NCBI GenBank assembly: GCA_023055505.1
Contig: JALIRH010000023.1
Location: forward strand, 6,206,423-6,270,422
Length of the DNA: 64,000 nt
Source of the DNA: Callipepla californica brunnescens
Taxonomy: Eukaryota > Chordata > Aves > Galliformes > Odontophoridae
Direction of reading: 5' to 3'
The notes under the pieces were generated by a model. It did no database searches. It saw only the letters and a list, made by a program, of their open reading frames with translations, and was not told the origin of the DNA. Shown here piece after piece: positions 62,601-64,000 of the stretch (position 1 is its first letter; every line of letters begins with the position of its first letter). The translations under genes were made by a program, and so were the position numbers.

Positions 62601-64000
62601 ATAGCAACTCGACTACGGTTAGATGTTCATTTCTCTAAGTGTTGCACAGATGTAAGCTTTGTATCAAAAACAGTGCAAAGAAATTCACCTACAAAGTATG
62701 AGGATGCTTTCCGTAAAACTAGACTTATTACACTGGAACATATCTTTCTGTTTAGATTCCTATAGGAGGTAACAAATAAAAGGAAACTTTTTACAGGCAT
62801 CTTCCTGAAGCTCAAGGTTGTAAAATACAATATGTTAGGAATAAAACAATCTCATAATAAACCCACTAGAATACTAACAAGGTTTCTAGTACTTACCTAA
62901 ATCTTCTGGTACTTAGTTAAAAAGTGAAACAACTGGTGCTAGAAGCTATTCACTCCCAAACAAGAAGAAAGGGATAAACCAAAACTCTGAATGAATCAGA
63001 AAACAGCCTTTGGATGACAAAAGAACCAACACTTCCACAGACAAAAAATCCTCTTTCACGATCAAGTCATGGTCTACTATGAAGCACAGACATTTGAGGA
63101 AAGCTGCAACACCGTAAAGTTGATTTTTCAAAATAAATTTATTTCAACAATTTACAGGGATTCCATATATCAAATATACAATTGCAATTAATTTCTGAAT
63201 CATCAGCTCTTGGAAGAAATAACCACTAGTAACTAAATGAACATATAACTTTCATGCTGCTGCAGATAAAAATAGGATACTTTCACATCAGGCTAAGGGG
63301 TGACAAAGAAACAACATGGCACCAACAAACATTATTCCTACCTTCTACAAACTAAACCCACAAAGTTATCATAGATTCAAAAGCTAAAGCCAACTGGGGC
63401 ACGCATAAAGACTGAATTTATCGCTGATTTACTGTAAACTCCTCAGATCTCCACTGAAGTGCATCATGATTGAATGACTGCATATGAATTGATACGATAA
63501 CATAGATAAGGAAGTATTGCTTAGCTATCTGTATCATTCTCATGAACTCTTAGGGAAAGAAAAAAAAAAAAAAAAAGCTAAGCAGCACACCACTTAGACT
63601 ACTTTTAGAAGACTAACCTGCAAATCAGTTCAATTCTTACAATGCTGGCTGTCTTCAGAAGTAACACACTGCATAGAAACAGCAGTCAGTCTCTAAAAGT
63701 AGCTCCGAATTACTGTTTGTTTTCTGAGCAAGAGAAACAGAAGTGAAGACTGGTAGGTATCCACTTCACTCAGTTGAACCAGTTCTGAAGATGAAATGAC
63801 ATTAAGTAAAAAGCAGTGAAAAATGAAACAATGGGCATCCCACAACTGCCATGCCAAATCAAAACAGTACCATAATATGGACAAAAAAATAAAATAAAAA
63901 TAGAAAGGGCAATAAGATGCATTTCATCTTCTCACAAGGAAGGATGAGAAAGTTCCACTACAGCACACTCTTTCTGGTCACCTCTGATGGTGTCTCAAAC

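Larger units (their letters stand above)
50420..64000 (-). other. Right flank: probable PAM intron 1 or 5' flank
   Basis: About 13.6 kb of AT-rich sequence without a recognised gene. It contains CR1 pieces at 53225-53466 and 58385-59630, an (AAAT)n tract near 54374-54390, short A runs, and a 51-bp splice-flanked open segment at 51684-51734. No CpG island was seen up to the right edge. Confidence 0.6.

Noticed and set aside
1..64000. CRISPR arrays, operons, bacterial promoters, rRNA or tRNA genes
   Set aside because: The sequence is vertebrate. No direct-repeat array or cloverleaf was seen. The only tRNA-like match is the 18-base primer site of the provirus.

Overview
The window is avian nuclear DNA. 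It is AT-rich and CpG-poor, contains several chicken-repeat-1 (CR1) LINE fragments, and its only recognisable host gene is split into short exons over long introns. Most open frames here are chance. The sequence does not fix the species. PAM lies on 5q in human, and chicken Z is partly syntenic with human 5, so a Z-linked locus is likely, but that is inference.

Host gene (minus strand, left part). Four coding exons of PAM (peptidylglycine alpha-amidating monooxygenase) lie at 16214-16305 (start codon and signal peptide), 15060-15180, 11058-11115 and 4187-4274. All have GT-AG borders and agreeing phases. They encode roughly the first 120 residues: signal peptide, propeptide and the start of the copper monooxygenase (PHM) domain, including its paired copper-binding histidines. 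Later exons lie beyond the left edge. No promoter or CpG island is visible, so the first non-coding exon is probably beyond the right edge, and 16322-64000 would then be mostly PAM intron 1 or 5' flank.

Provirus (minus strand, 42546-50414, 7869 bp). A complete endogenous retrovirus lies in the same orientation as PAM, about 26 kb upstream of its start codon. It has two 701-bp LTRs that look identical base for base, a 5-bp target duplication (CAAGT), a primer-binding site matching tRNA-Ser, an open gag (509 codons) and an open pro-pol (1039 codons) with all expected catalytic residues. Gag and pro-pol are joined by a textbook -1 frameshift signal: GGGAAAC directly before the gag stop, a 6-nt spacer, then a 9-bp stem. 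Env survives only as a broken transmembrane-subunit remnant. The pol style, 5-bp duplication and Ser primer suggest a class III (ERV-L/ERV-S-like) element. Identical LTRs and open frames imply a very recent insertion.

The rest is intron or flank with CR1 pieces, homopolymer and tetranucleotide runs, a perfect 18-bp foldback at 41213-41279, two GC-richer islands, and some splice-flanked open segments that may be cryptic or unrecognised exons. The strongest of these is at 42188-42367, beside the provirus. I found no tRNA, rRNA or CRISPR array.
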